Source of the DNA: Roseburia hominis A2-183
GTDB taxonomy: Bacteria; Bacillota; Clostridia; Lachnospirales; Lachnospiraceae
Reading direction: 5' to 3'
NCBI RefSeq assembly: GCF_000225345.1
Contig: NC_015977.1
Location: forward strand, 3,410,001-3,474,000
DNA length: 64,000 nucleotides
Below, one piece after another: positions 21,388 through 30,532 of this stretch (positions are counted from its first letter, which is position 1; each line of letters starts with the position of its first letter). Position numbers and translations under genes: made by a program. Under the pieces are notes generated by a model. It was not told the origin of the DNA. It did not search any database and saw nothing but the letters and a program-made list of their open reading frames with translations.

Positions 21388-23030
21388 TATCCTGCCTCTC
21401 TTTCCATATTCAGTTCTGCGAATTTTTTCAGTTCATCTTCATAGTTCAAAACGATCTCAAGATTCTTGTTTTCGTATATGCGTACCTGTGCAACAAACAA
21501 ATCGACCATTTCCTGCGTCAACTTGCGTTTTCCTTTAAAACGGAGCATTTCAGCTTTTAACTGGGCAACGGTCTTTTCAGCACTTTCATACTGACTTGCC
21601 GCCTGCCTGTATTCATCAGCCTGTATCTTCAATTTCTCAATACGCTGTGAATACTCCCTGTTCAGTTGCAGATATTCCTTTTCATCAAGCAAATCTTCCG
21701 TGTAATCAGCATACAGACCGCTCTTTAATTCCATAAGTCTGTCCATTTCCTTGACACACTTATTCACAGCTTCCGTATATACCTGTTCCTGTCTGATTAC
21801 ACTGCTGTCATTGTGATGTTCCTTTAATATTTTTTCCCTGTCAATAAAGACCTGTATCTGCTCCTTTATAACAGCAAGCACCGCTGCATATATATCGTCT
21901 ACCTTTACAGGCAGGCAGTTGCAACTGTCCTTTCCATATCTTTTTCTATGCGTACACATATAAACCTTTCCATATTTCTCAGGGTGGATATGGATACTGC
22001 TTCCACAACAGCCGCAGGTGATTTTGCCTTTCAGCATATTCACGGTCTGCTTTTTTGCTGGCTTTATTACCTTTCTTTTGTTCTTCTGCACCGCATAGAA
22101 CTGTTCCTTTGTGATAAGTGCAATATGATGATTTTCAAAAACATACCACTCATCTTTATTGGTAGTATGCCTCTTTTCGTGTCTGTACAAGCATACCCTG
22201 TCTTTACCTGTCACATATCTTCCAATATAGACTTCATTCTTTAAAATCTGTGACAATGTATCAACAGTCCACTTAACTCCACGCAGCTTTTCAAGTTTCT
22301 CTATATTATGCCTTACTTTGTACTGGGCAGGTGTAAGGATATGCTTCGCATTCAGTTCTGCCGCTATCACAGAATGCAGTGTACCTTTTTCTGCCTCATT
22401 AAAAATCCACCTTACAACATCTGCGGCTTCCTTATCCTCAACCATTACCCTGACTTTGTTTTCATCAAGAACCACCTTATACCCATAAGTCACTCTGCCA
22501 ACTGGAATACCTTTTTCCATCGCTTCCTGCTTACTGGAAGATATTTTCTTTGAAATATCCTTAGCATACAGATCATTGGCTATATTCGTGACCGCAACCA
22601 TAAGGTCTGCGTCTTTCTTTGAGGAATCATAATTATCCGTAATCGCTACAAAGCGGATATTCATCATCGGGAATACACGCTCTACCAGATTGCCCGTTTC
22701 AATGTAATCTCTACCCAAGCGGGACAAATCCTTTACGACAATGCAGTTGATCCTTCCTGCCCTCATATCTGACATCATACGCTCAAATTCCGGTCTGTCG
22801 AATGTTGTACCGGAAATTTCATCATCCATATAGATGTCATGGATTTCCATATCCATCTGCTGATCCACAAAGTTCTTAATGAGATTTCTCTGATTGATCA
22901 GGGTTTTTCTGTCTCTCGTTTCATCTTTTTCCGCAGACAATCTCACATATATGGCAGTTTTATACACTTTGGATAATACATTCAGTGTATCCGGTGATTG
23001 TTTCGGCTGTGTTCTTGACTTCCTTGCCAT
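21387..23030 (-). CDS. large serine recombinase 2
   Basis: 547 residues. The catalytic Ser is in AIYVRLSAEKDE; DDEISGTTFDRPEFERM and VVKDLSRLGRDYIETGNLVE follow. A zinc ribbon (CGCCGSSIHIHP, MCTHRKRYGKDSCNC) and coiled-coil tail are present. It is fused by overlap to both neighbours: its ATG directly follows the stop of recombinase 3. Confidence 0.93.
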   Translation of the reverse strand: MARKSRTQPKQSPDTLNVLSKVYKTAIYVRLSAEKDETRDRKTLINQRNLIKNFVDQQMDMEIHDIYMDDEISGTTFDRPEFERMMSDMRAGRINCIVVKDLSRLGRDYIETGNLVERVFPMMNIRFVAITDNYDSSKKDADLMVAVTNIANDLYAKDISKKISSSKQEAMEKGIPVGRVTYGYKVVLDENKVRVMVEDKEAADVVRWIFNEAEKGTLHSVIAAELNAKHILTPAQYKVRHNIEKLEKLRGVKWTVDTLSQILKNEVYIGRYVTGKDRVCLYRHEKRHTTNKDEWYVFENHHIALITKEQFYAVQKNKRKVIKPAKKQTVNMLKGKITCGCCGSSIHIHPEKYGKVYMCTHRKRYGKDSCNCLPVKVDDIYAAVLAVIKEQIQVFIDREKILKEHHNDSSVIRQEQVYTEAVNKCVKEMDRLMELKSGLYADYTEDLLDEKEYLQLNREYSQRIEKLKIQADEYRQAASQYESAEKTVAQLKAEMLRFKGKRKLTQEMVDLFVAQVRIYENKNLEIVLNYEDELKKFAELNMEREAG

Positions 23031-24692
23031 TTAGACCACCAGCCTTTCCGTATCCTGCTGTTTTTCCAGCTCCCCGGCTCTTGCAACGATTTTCCTGTAT
23101 TCATCGTCACAATCCAGTACGATTTCTATATCACCGCCCTCATATACCTTTACGGACTGTATAAGGCTCACTACCACATTACGGGTAAGAGAAGGCATTG
23201 TTTTCCATTTCCTGTGTTCTTCCAGCCACTCGGTATCTCTTTCAATTCCGGCAGCAATGTTTTCTGCTTCTTTCTGTAACCTGTCGATTGCCTTTTCCGC
23301 TTCAGACCTTTTTACTTCAAAGCTCTCCTTGATAATCGCAAAGTCTGATTTATCAACGATTCCATCTTTGTAGTCCTCATAAAGTGAAACAAGCATCTGA
23401 TTATATTTGGTTATCTCTTTCTCTTTTGCACTGATCCTCTCTTTTGTCTTTTTCTGGTCTATTCTGAAATTGGCATTGTTGCCAGCTTCCTTTATCACTT
23501 CATCAGCGTCCAGAAGTGTTGCTGTCATTTCCCTCAAGGTATCAAATACACGGCTTTCCAAGTCTGCCTCTTTTATCCTGTGGGAGCTGCACTTCTTATT
23601 CTTCTTGTTATTGGAACACATATAGTAAACATACTTTTTCCCATTTACCGTAGACACCTTTCGTGTCATAAGTGCTCCACAATCGGCACATACTGCTATT
23701 CCGGATAAAAGATAGATAGAGTCTTTCCCCGGTGCCATTCTCATATCCACTGACAACAGACGCTGTACAATCTGGAATGTTCTTAAAGATACCAGTGCCT
23801 CGTGATTGTTGTGGCATACTGCCCATTTCTCCTGTGGCTTTAATATCCTTGTTTTAACCTTATGGTTAGGTGTTGTGATTTTGCCCTGTACAAGCGTTCC
23901 TGTATAAATAATATTCGTTGCAATACGCCTTACAGCAACAGGAGTCCACAACAGCTCGTCTTTCTTCTGAAATGCTGTCTTATAATTCTCTCCCTTGCTG
24001 AGCTTATATGCCATAGGTGAGAGAATACCAAGAGCATTCAGCTTGTCACTTATGGCATCAAGGCTCATTCCGTTCTTTATCCAGTGGAAAATATCCTGAA
24101 CCACCGGACCAGCATATTCGTCAGGAACAATCACATTATGGTCAATCTCAGATTTCTTGTAGCCATAGACACAGTAATTTCCTACAAATTCTCCGTTCTG
24201 TCTCTTTGTTTCAAGGTGGCTTCGGATTTTTATGGAAATATCCCTGCAATAAGCGTCATTGATAAGATTCTTAAACGGAATGATTATCTCGTTTCCCTGT
24301 GCCTGTGTATCTGCACTGTCATAGGCATCATTGATCGCTATAAATCGTATCCCCATTGCAGGAAACATCCGCTCAATGTATCTCCCTGCGTCGATATACT
24401 CTCTTGCAAACCTCGAAAGATCTTTTACAACGATACAGTCTATAATACCGTCTTTCACATCCTGCATCATAAGTTTAAATGCCGGACGGTCAAAAGTTGC
24501 CCCTGAATAGCCGTCATCCTCACGGATTGATACTATTTCAATATCTTCTTTGTCTTTTAAATAATTAAGTATCAGGGATTTCTGATTTGAGATACTGTTA
24601 CTTTCAGCTTTTCTCACATCATCAAGATCGCCATCTTCCTTAGATAATCTAACATAGATGGCTGCTCTGTAAATTCTTTTAGAATTGTTCAT
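23031..24692 (-). CDS. large serine recombinase 3
   Basis: About 553 residues. The catalytic Ser is in AIYVRLSKEDGD; EDDGYSGATFDRPAFKLM and VVKDLSRFAREYIDAGRYIE follow, and the zinc ribbon reads CADCGALM ... MCSNNKKNKKC. ATG 24692 has AAGGAG upstream and is preferred to the GTGs before it. First gene of the three-gene operon. The three are full length but differ enough to be old paralogs and not a recent duplication. Confidence 0.93.
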   Translation of the reverse strand: MNNSKRIYRAAIYVRLSKEDGDLDDVRKAESNSISNQKSLILNYLKDKEDIEIVSIREDDGYSGATFDRPAFKLMMQDVKDGIIDCIVVKDLSRFAREYIDAGRYIERMFPAMGIRFIAINDAYDSADTQAQGNEIIIPFKNLINDAYCRDISIKIRSHLETKRQNGEFVGNYCVYGYKKSEIDHNVIVPDEYAGPVVQDIFHWIKNGMSLDAISDKLNALGILSPMAYKLSKGENYKTAFQKKDELLWTPVAVRRIATNIIYTGTLVQGKITTPNHKVKTRILKPQEKWAVCHNNHEALVSLRTFQIVQRLLSVDMRMAPGKDSIYLLSGIAVCADCGALMTRKVSTVNGKKYVYYMCSNNKKNKKCSSHRIKEADLESRVFDTLREMTATLLDADEVIKEAGNNANFRIDQKKTKERISAKEKEITKYNQMLVSLYEDYKDGIVDKSDFAIIKESFEVKRSEAEKAIDRLQKEAENIAAGIERDTEWLEEHRKWKTMPSLTRNVVVSLIQSVKVYEGGDIEIVLDCDDEYRKIVARAGELEKQQDTERLVV

Positions 24693-24851
24693 GTCCACCA
24701 CTCCTTCGATTTTCTAAGTTAGAAGTCCCAAATCAAGAGGAATGGAAACATAAATATGAAATTGATACCCTTTCGGGTTAGATGTCCTTATTTGTCTGTA
24801 ATGATATCACAAATCCATCTGAATTTCCACCCCTAATTTTGGCTGACTGCT

Positions 24852-25100
24852 CTATACATTGGCAAGCATAGCAATATAATTGTCTTTCAGGCTTTCCCCG
24901 TTATCAGAAAATGAAATCTTAATTTTGCTCTTTCCTGATCTGCGGAAATACGGATTACCTGTCTTTGCAATCATTCCCGCAACCTTCTTTTCCACAGGCA
25001 TTCCGTCAGCGTACTTTATGCTGTTTACTTCCACCAATGTATCAATATCCACATCTTCTAATCTCTGTGCCGATATTTTGTCCAACTGTTCAACTGTCAT
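24852..25100 (-). CDS. small element protein resembling DUF6870
   Basis: 82 residues. The pattern VDIDTLVEVNSIKYADGMPVEKKV ... TGNPYFRRSGKSKIKISFSDNGESLKD resembles the DUF6870 proteins of Firmicute integrative elements (from memory). No known activity. GGAGGG precedes the ATG. It is read toward the recombinases. Confidence 0.55.
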   Translation of the reverse strand: MTVEQLDKISAQRLEDVDIDTLVEVNSIKYADGMPVEKKVAGMIAKTGNPYFRRSGKSKIKISFSDNGESLKDNYIAMLANV

Positions 25101-25177
25101 CCTATCCCTCCAATCAAATTAAGCCACCAGATATGCTGACGGCTATGTAACACCGGAGCTTTCGCCCCGGCTGGAAT

Positions 25178-25564
25178 TTATGCGATTGGATTATTATGTT
25201 TTGTACTCATACCCAACTGGATCTGCATACCTTTTGTTATCTGTCTTAACTGGTTTTTGCTTACTTTCCCGATTTTTTCTATCAGGTCCGTATCTTTCAC
25301 ATCACATAACTGCTCACACTGAGCGATACTGTTCGTTCTTAATCCAACAGCCTTAAACGAACTGATAAAAATATGTGTTGGCAGATATGTCTTTTTATGA
25401 ATCTTACTTGTAAGCGGTACTGCATGGAATACCGTGCTATGTCTGTTTGCACTGTCATTGCTCACAATCACTACTGGTCTGATACCGTGCAGCTTGTGGT
25501 CATTCTCATCTTCCGGTACTCCAAAATCAACCATCCAGATATCGCCCCGTCTTATTTCACTCAT
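25178..25564 (-). CDS. MazF/PemK-like endoribonuclease toxin
   Basis: About 128 residues. MSEIRRGDIWMVDFG and the HGIRPVVIVSNDSANRHS motif are the MazF barrel; VPLTSKIHKKTYLPTHIFIS and QCEQLCDVKDTDL continue the family pattern. MazF toxins cut mRNA at short sites. ATG 25564 follows AAGGAAGTG and overlaps the end of the small gene upstream, which may be its partner, though that protein does not look like MazE. Confidence 0.85.
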   Translation of the reverse strand: MSEIRRGDIWMVDFGVPEDENDHKLHGIRPVVIVSNDSANRHSTVFHAVPLTSKIHKKTYLPTHIFISSFKAVGLRTNSIAQCEQLCDVKDTDLIEKIGKVSKNQLRQITKGMQIQLGMSTKHNNPIA

Positions 25565-25724
25565 AATATTCACTTCCTTGTCTGTCAACTGGTATTTCCT
25601 GCCCACGGATATATTCGACAGCTTCCTGTTCCGTAGGGCAGGCAACAACTCTGTCTCCTTTCCCATCAAACACCACGGTTTCTGATGAAAATGTCACTAT
25701 GCTTAATTCCTTTTTATCCGGCAT
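25557..25724 (-). CDS. 55-residue protein overlapping the toxin gene, possible antitoxin
   Basis: ATG 25724 has GAGGAGG upstream, and the stop overlaps the mazF-like start by eight bases, so the two are probably coupled. The protein (MPDKKELSIVTFSSETVVFD ... PTEQEAVEYIRGQ) begins with beta strands followed by a short helix. I recognise no family. Position suggests an antitoxin; this is inference only. Confidence 0.5.
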   Translation of the reverse strand: MPDKKELSIVTFSSETVVFDGKGDRVVACPTEQEAVEYIRGQEIPVDRQGSEYYE

Positions 25725-26034
25725 TATCCTCCTCAAACGAGATGAGAGCAGGTTCATAGCCCCTGCTCTCGTCATTAATACTGATACCGTGCTCCGCTGC
25801 AAGCTCCATAATACCCTTTACCACATCTTTGTCCGATGAAATATCATAGATACTGCTTACCAGAATACTGATAATGGAATCTCTTTCGATATAAAATTTA
25901 AGTCTTTCCACAGACTTCGTATCTTTAAAGATTGTTTCTACAATCTCAAAATCCGCTTTCTTAGCATATGCTTCTATCCTGTCTGCGGCTCTGTCGGCAT
26001 TCCTGCCTACACAGATAACACAACACTTACTCAT
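25714..26034 (-). CDS. 106-residue protein resembling a resolvase N-terminal fold
   Basis: CCVICVGRNADRAADRIEAYAKKADFEIVETI followed by SVERLKFYIERDSIISILVSSIYDISSDKD recalls the alternating strand-helix order of a serine resolvase catalytic domain, but no Ser is at the expected position after the first strand and no DNA-binding part follows. AGGAGG precedes the ATG. Role unknown; part of a tight operon with its neighbours. Confidence 0.5.
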   Translation of the reverse strand: MSKCCVICVGRNADRAADRIEAYAKKADFEIVETIFKDTKSVERLKFYIERDSIISILVSSIYDISSDKDVVKGIMELAAEHGISINDESRGYEPALISFEEDNAG

Positions 26035-26042
26035 AAAACCTC

Positions 26043-26465
26043 CTATCTGTTGGCTCTGAGACGTCTGAAAAATACTGCCATAAAATCAGCAAGTGAAACA
26101 ATGCCGTTATCTTCCTTTTGCCCTGCCTGCTCCATCTTCTGATAATATCCAGCCATATCATCGTTTGCTGTCTCAACCGTAATGCCATGCTCTCCAAGCA
26201 TAATGATGTTATCCATAATTGTTTCTTCACAATCGCCCACCATATCACTCATAAAAGTAACAACCACATCAACATCTTCTACTTCTGCCATACCGACAAA
26301 GGCAAACTTCATAGGAAATGTCATTCCCTCCGGTCTTGCGTTCTCTGAAATAACTGCAACCACCTCATATCCATTCACAGCGCAATACTCCTCAAGAACC
26401 TGCATTACCATCTGATCCGCTGCCTCATTTCCTGTTGCTCCAAAATATATAACTGCTTTATTCAT
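26043..26465 (-). CDS. 140-residue element protein of unknown function, resolvase-fold-like
   Basis: ATG 26465 is chosen for its Shine-Dalgarno. AVIYFGATGNEAADQMVMQVLEEYCAVNGYEVVAVIS mirrors the start of the next gene product and the first strand and helix of resolvases, again without a catalytic Ser. The C-terminus is helical with FFRRLRANR. The two genes look like diverged paralogs. Function unknown. Confidence 0.5.
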   Translation of the reverse strand: MNKAVIYFGATGNEAADQMVMQVLEEYCAVNGYEVVAVISENARPEGMTFPMKFAFVGMAEVEDVDVVVTFMSDMVGDCEETIMDNIIMLGEHGITVETANDDMAGYYQKMEQAGQKEDNGIVSLADFMAVFFRRLRANR

Positions 26466-26513
26466 TTTAAAATCTCCATTCCTGTTTTTATTTTGATTTG
26501 ATATCCTGTGCAC

Positions 26514-27074
26514 ACTTTATCTCCTCACATAAACTGACCTGCCAATGCTCTCTGCACTTATAAGCCCCGTTGTTGTCTGCTGGTTACTGCAAATCAGTTT
26601 GTGTGGGAAGATAAAATACTATCTTCCCGGTTTCTCAACCTTCCCCGTATCGGGTAACATATCCTTTGCCAGCCACAAACACTTCGTAGTTTCCTGCCCA
26701 TCTGGACTTACGAAAGTAGCCACTCTCTGAAAATGCATTTCGCTGAAATTCAGGTGCACTTATTATCTCATTACCTCCGGCTGCTAACCCGGTAGGCACA
26801 ACCCTCTGCTCTTATCCTTAAAGGCTCCTGCTGTTACGTTTCTCATAATCGGCTACAGCTCTGAGGATAGTCATCGCACGAAATGGGATTCTGCCACCCT
26901 GTCATAGACAAGGCGATATAAGCTCGTGGAATATGCGTGTCCTATTCTGTTTTCAATATTCAACGGTTCTTTTCTCAGAACCTGAACAGAGTATAACTGA
27001 CACCACGCATCTTCTACAGTAACCGACACTCTTTTGAACTAAGAGTAACACTCCCACCTGTTCCAAATCCTTAT
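26514..27074. other. 560-base stretch without an intact gene
   Basis: No gene is intact here. On the minus strand short open segments look coding (for example a piece reading RNAFSESGYFRKSRWAGNYE) but lack starts and are broken by stops, suggesting a decayed gene. A 9-base perfect hairpin lies at 26605-26628 (GGGAAGATA), without a T-run. Confidence 0.4.
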
Positions 27075-27120
27075 AAAAAAAGCCGGACTGCATCATCAAA
27101 AATGCAATCCGACTTTTTTA
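27075..27120 (-). terminator. terminator after an XRE gene
   Basis: Arms around 27076-27093 and 27101-27118 (AAAAAGTCGGATTGCAT with its near complement) with flanking A- and T-runs. Confidence 0.8.
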
Positions 27121-27441
27121 TTCTGTCAGAAGTTTCATATTGTCAACGGCATTTAATACCATATTCCGGATAAACTGTACTTCCTTCTCCTTCAGACCAA
27201 CCAGCAGATCATCGACTTCTACCTTTCTTTCACACCCACACACAAGATAATCCAACGTTATATGAAACAATTCAGCAATACTAATCAGCGTATCTATTTT
27301 TGCTCCATTTACACCAGCTTCAATTTTCCGCAGAGCGTCCACTGACAATCCAATCTGCTCGGCAAGCTGCTGTCTTGTCATTCTTCTTGCCGCACGCAAC
27401 TCTTTTATTCTTTCTCCACTATTAACAATATCGTAGTACAC
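27118..27441 (-). CDS. XRE-family transcriptional regulator
   Basis: 107 residues. An N-terminal Cro/C1 HTH is clear: RIKELRAARRMTRQQLAEQIGLSVDALRKIEAG, then ISIAELFHITLDYLVCG. The C-terminal 35 residues are helical. GTG 27441 with GGAAGG before it is the likely start. Probably an element repressor; the regulated gene is not evident. Confidence 0.8.
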   Translation of the reverse strand: MYYDIVNSGERIKELRAARRMTRQQLAEQIGLSVDALRKIEAGVNGAKIDTLISIAELFHITLDYLVCGCERKVEVDDLLVGLKEKEVQFIRNMVLNAVDNMKLLTE

Positions 27442-27633
27442 CTTCCACTCTTTTCCGGCACCTTATATATTTGCTTAAGCTATATTTATTGTACCGTAAG
27501 CGAATCTTTTGTAAGAGTGACTAAACCAGCTATTTCAGGTGGAATATTGTACACCTTAATACCAAGAATATAAATATTTGCGGATTAAAAAAGAGATATT
27601 TCCAAACTCTCATTACATTTTGGAAATATCTCT

Positions 27634-27846
27634 TTACTTAATATCCTCATCCGGCACAAACTCCATGATGTCCTCTATCTTACAATCAAGTATGGAACAT
27701 AATCTGTTAAGGATTACCGTTTTTACGACCATATTCTTTCGCAATCGCTGTAACTGTGCTTTATCTATTCCATAATCTTTAATTAGTGCATACTGGCTAA
27801 TATTTTTCTTCTTGAGTGTGATCCATAACCTGTCATATACTATCAT
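27634..27846 (-). CDS. small Cro/C1-type HTH protein
   Basis: 70 residues of the short HTH family found in Firmicute elements: WITLKKKNISQYALIKDYGIDKAQLQRLRKNMVV, then LCSILDCKIEDIMEFVPDE. ATG 27846 has GGAGGAGG upstream; a longer in-frame version adds unrelated residues. Likely regulator of nearby genes. Confidence 0.75.
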   Translation of the reverse strand: MIVYDRLWITLKKKNISQYALIKDYGIDKAQLQRLRKNMVVKTVILNRLCSILDCKIEDIMEFVPDEDIK

Positions 27847-28094
27847 TACAAAGACCTCCTCCTTGTATTCTACGCAAGAGTGTCCTATAATGATATGGTG
27901 CGTGTATGCACCGTACTGTATGTATATGATAGAATAGAAAATAGCCATAAGCTGCATAGAAAACAGCTCTCAAGGTTATTATGTAATATAGAACGGATTA
28001 TCTGTTTTACTTTTATGGTATTCAACCGGGACAATTCAAGCACCTGACAATTTGCCCGTAGATACCCTTCTCAGAAAGGATTCACAACAACACT

Positions 28095-28328
28095 ATGAAT
28101 GATAAAAGCACATACTCTGTTGATAAATATTTAGAAATCATTGCCGAAAAAGAAGGAATCACAAAAGAAGAAGTCCAACAGGAAATTGGGCGGGCAGTTT
28201 CCATTGCTTTAAAAAGCCCTGATCCACAAATGCAACGCTTCTGGACAGACTTTCCATGTGAAAATGATACTCCCACCATTGAAGAAATCATATACCATCT
28301 CGCTGAAAAATTTGCAAAAGAGTCATAG
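28095..28328 (+). CDS. small protein with a Spo0A C-terminal-like domain
   Basis: 77 residues. KYLEIIAEKEGITKEEVQQEIGRAVSIALKSPDPQMQRFW and TPTIEEIIYHLAEK follow the pattern of short element proteins annotated as carrying the Spo0A C-terminal DNA-binding domain. It has no receiver domain. One of very few plus-strand genes of the accessory region. GAAAGGAT precedes its start. A regulatory role is inferred. Confidence 0.65.
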   Translation: MNDKSTYSVDKYLEIIAEKEGITKEEVQQEIGRAVSIALKSPDPQMQRFWTDFPCENDTPTIEEIIYHLAEKFAKES

Positions 28329-28352
28329 ACAAAGGACAGGATAACTACCCGT

Positions 28353-28697
28353 CTATTCACTCAGATAATCTTCCTGTCCTCTTAATATTTGTTCAATCAT
28401 ATGTAATGCAAATTCTATTTCTCTTTCGTCGCACCGATTCATCATAAATGCAAAACGCTCAATGTGCTTCTTAGGGTGCTGCTGGCTCATCAGAACCATA
28501 GGCGATGACTCCAATGCATGAACAATATTCAAATATGTATCAAGACTCATTGCCCTTCTGCCATTTTCAACACTTTTGATAGTATCCAATGATACATCCG
28601 CCCGTTCTGCAAGCTCTGCCTGCGTAATTCCAAGCCTTCTTCGTTCTTTTCTGATATTCTCTGCAATAATTTTGTATATGTGCTCTCGTTTCCCCAT
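28353..28697 (-). CDS. XRE-family transcriptional regulator
   Basis: 114 residues: IRKERRRLGITQAELAERADVSLDTIKSVENGRRAMSLDTYLNI is a complete HTH. The C-terminus (MNRCDEREIEFALHMIEQIL) is helical. It converges with the Spo0A-C-like gene and has its ATG at 28697 after AGAAAGGATG. Likely controls the adjacent peptide locus or the element. Confidence 0.8.
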   Translation of the reverse strand: MGKREHIYKIIAENIRKERRRLGITQAELAERADVSLDTIKSVENGRRAMSLDTYLNIVHALESSPMVLMSQQHPKKHIERFAFMMNRCDEREIEFALHMIEQILRGQEDYLSE

Positions 28698-28829
28698 AGC
28701 CCCATCATCCTTTCTGACTTATCGCATTATATCAGAAATTATTATGGTGTCTGGCAATCTGTAACCATTTGCCATTTTCGTGTAATACTTTGCAGATTTT
28801 ACTATCTCCTGTCAATTCATGGCAATGTA

Positions 28830-30532
28830 TTATTCAATATTTTTAAATTCCAGATTATCTTTTGACAAATCATCATAGACTCCACTTCCAACAACAGCAC
28901 CATCTTTCAGCATGATAATCTGATCTGCTTCTTTTAATATCTCCTGTTTGTGGGTAATGATTATGACCGTCTTTTCTTTCAGTTTCGTATGGAGCAGTCC
29001 GTTAATCTGATGTTCAGAATACACATCTGTATTAGATGTGGCTTCATCAAATATAATAACCGGACTGTTATGCACCAATGCCCTTGCCAGTGCAATTTTC
29101 TGTTTCTGTCCTCCGGAAAGCATTGCCCCATTCTGTCCTACCACATAATCCAATGACACCTCAGAAATAAAATCAGCAAGTCCACTATCTTTACAGGCTT
29201 CCATAATTGTCTTATCATCTATATTTTTATACATACAGATATTATCCCTGATAGATGAATTGAACAGATAGATCTCCTGGCTTACTACAGATACCATATT
29301 TCTGTATTCTCTCAAAACAAACTCCGAAATATCTATACCATTTAATGTTATTTTTCCGCCTGTAGGTTGGTATAATTGCAGCAACAGACTTATCAGTGTA
29401 CTTTTTCCCGAACCATTCCGACCAATCAGCACCGTTTTACTTCCCTTTGGAAAAGCAATATTAATATCGGACAGTACCGCTTTATCCTTTTCATATGAAA
29501 AAGAAAGATTCTGTAATTCCAGATCACCGAAGAAGGCTCGGTCATGCCCTCCTCATTTTCCTTTTCTTCTTCAAGTGCCATAAACTCATAATACCGCTTT
29601 GTTGAAGGAATAATTCCTGACAAAAGATACCCGATATTGAGTATTGCTGAAATAGGTCCTGTCACATACGCACTATATGTAATAAACGCAAACACACTGC
29701 CTACTGAAAGCTGCATATCAAAAACAAGATTTGCGCCAATAATATATATCAAGCTGGTCAGCAGATGTACGATAATGTTATCCGTTATGCCGTTCCACTG
29801 GGCAAGCATATTCATCTTTTTCTGTTTATTGATTACAGAAAGCTGTCTGTCAGCAAATTCGGCTCTCTTATTTTCCTGTATTCCAAAAAGCTTTACTTCC
29901 CTTACACCGCCAACAGTATCTCCAAACCATCCGGCATATTTTTCGCTTTCTGTAATAAACTCGTCCATGATTCTTTTTCGCTTCTTTGCAAAATGTTTCA
30001 TAATAACCGCTTTTACCGGAATAAAAAGAAGTACCATGAGTGTCATTCTGTAATCTAAGATAAAAAGTCCGATAATTCCACCTACCATACTGAATGCCTG
30101 AGTGACAACAAAAAACACACCCTCATCTGCAACAGAAGTCATATTTCCTATATCTATATTTATGTTATTTAGGATTTCCGCATAATTTTTACTGCTGAAA
30201 TAGTTTGCTTTTATCCTCATCAGACGTTGAAATGACTGTTCCGATAAAGAATATTGTATATTCGCAGATATATCTACCCGCTTCTTTTCTTTTATAATAT
30301 CAATAACTGCTATCATCATATAGATAAGCAGTGAACCTATTACCTGTTTTATAAGCAGTTCTTTATCTCCGCCTATGAAACCATAATCCATAATCCCCCT
30401 GCTTAGTAACGGGATACACATATTCAATCCTGTTGAAATGAGCAGACATGCAATAATCAGAGCAATTATTTTTCTATACCCCTTTAACATTCCCAGCAGT
30501 TTCTTTACTGCTTCTTTATTCCCCATCTTCAT
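28830..30532 (-). pseudogene. ABC exporter (membrane plus ATPase), frameshifted
   Basis: The first part (to about 29,540) encodes five to six membrane helices of a type-1 exporter, and the second part the ATPase: LIGRNGSGKSTLISLL, LSGGQKQKIALARAL, VIIFDEATSNTD, ITHKQE. Between them the reading frame slips: after EGMTEPS the homologous continuation FGDLELQNLSFSYEKDK lies in another frame, consistent with loss of one base near 29,535-29,540. Without the shift it would be a normal ~570-residue peptide exporter. Its start overlaps the subtilase end by 17 bases. Could be a sequencing error. Confidence 0.8.
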
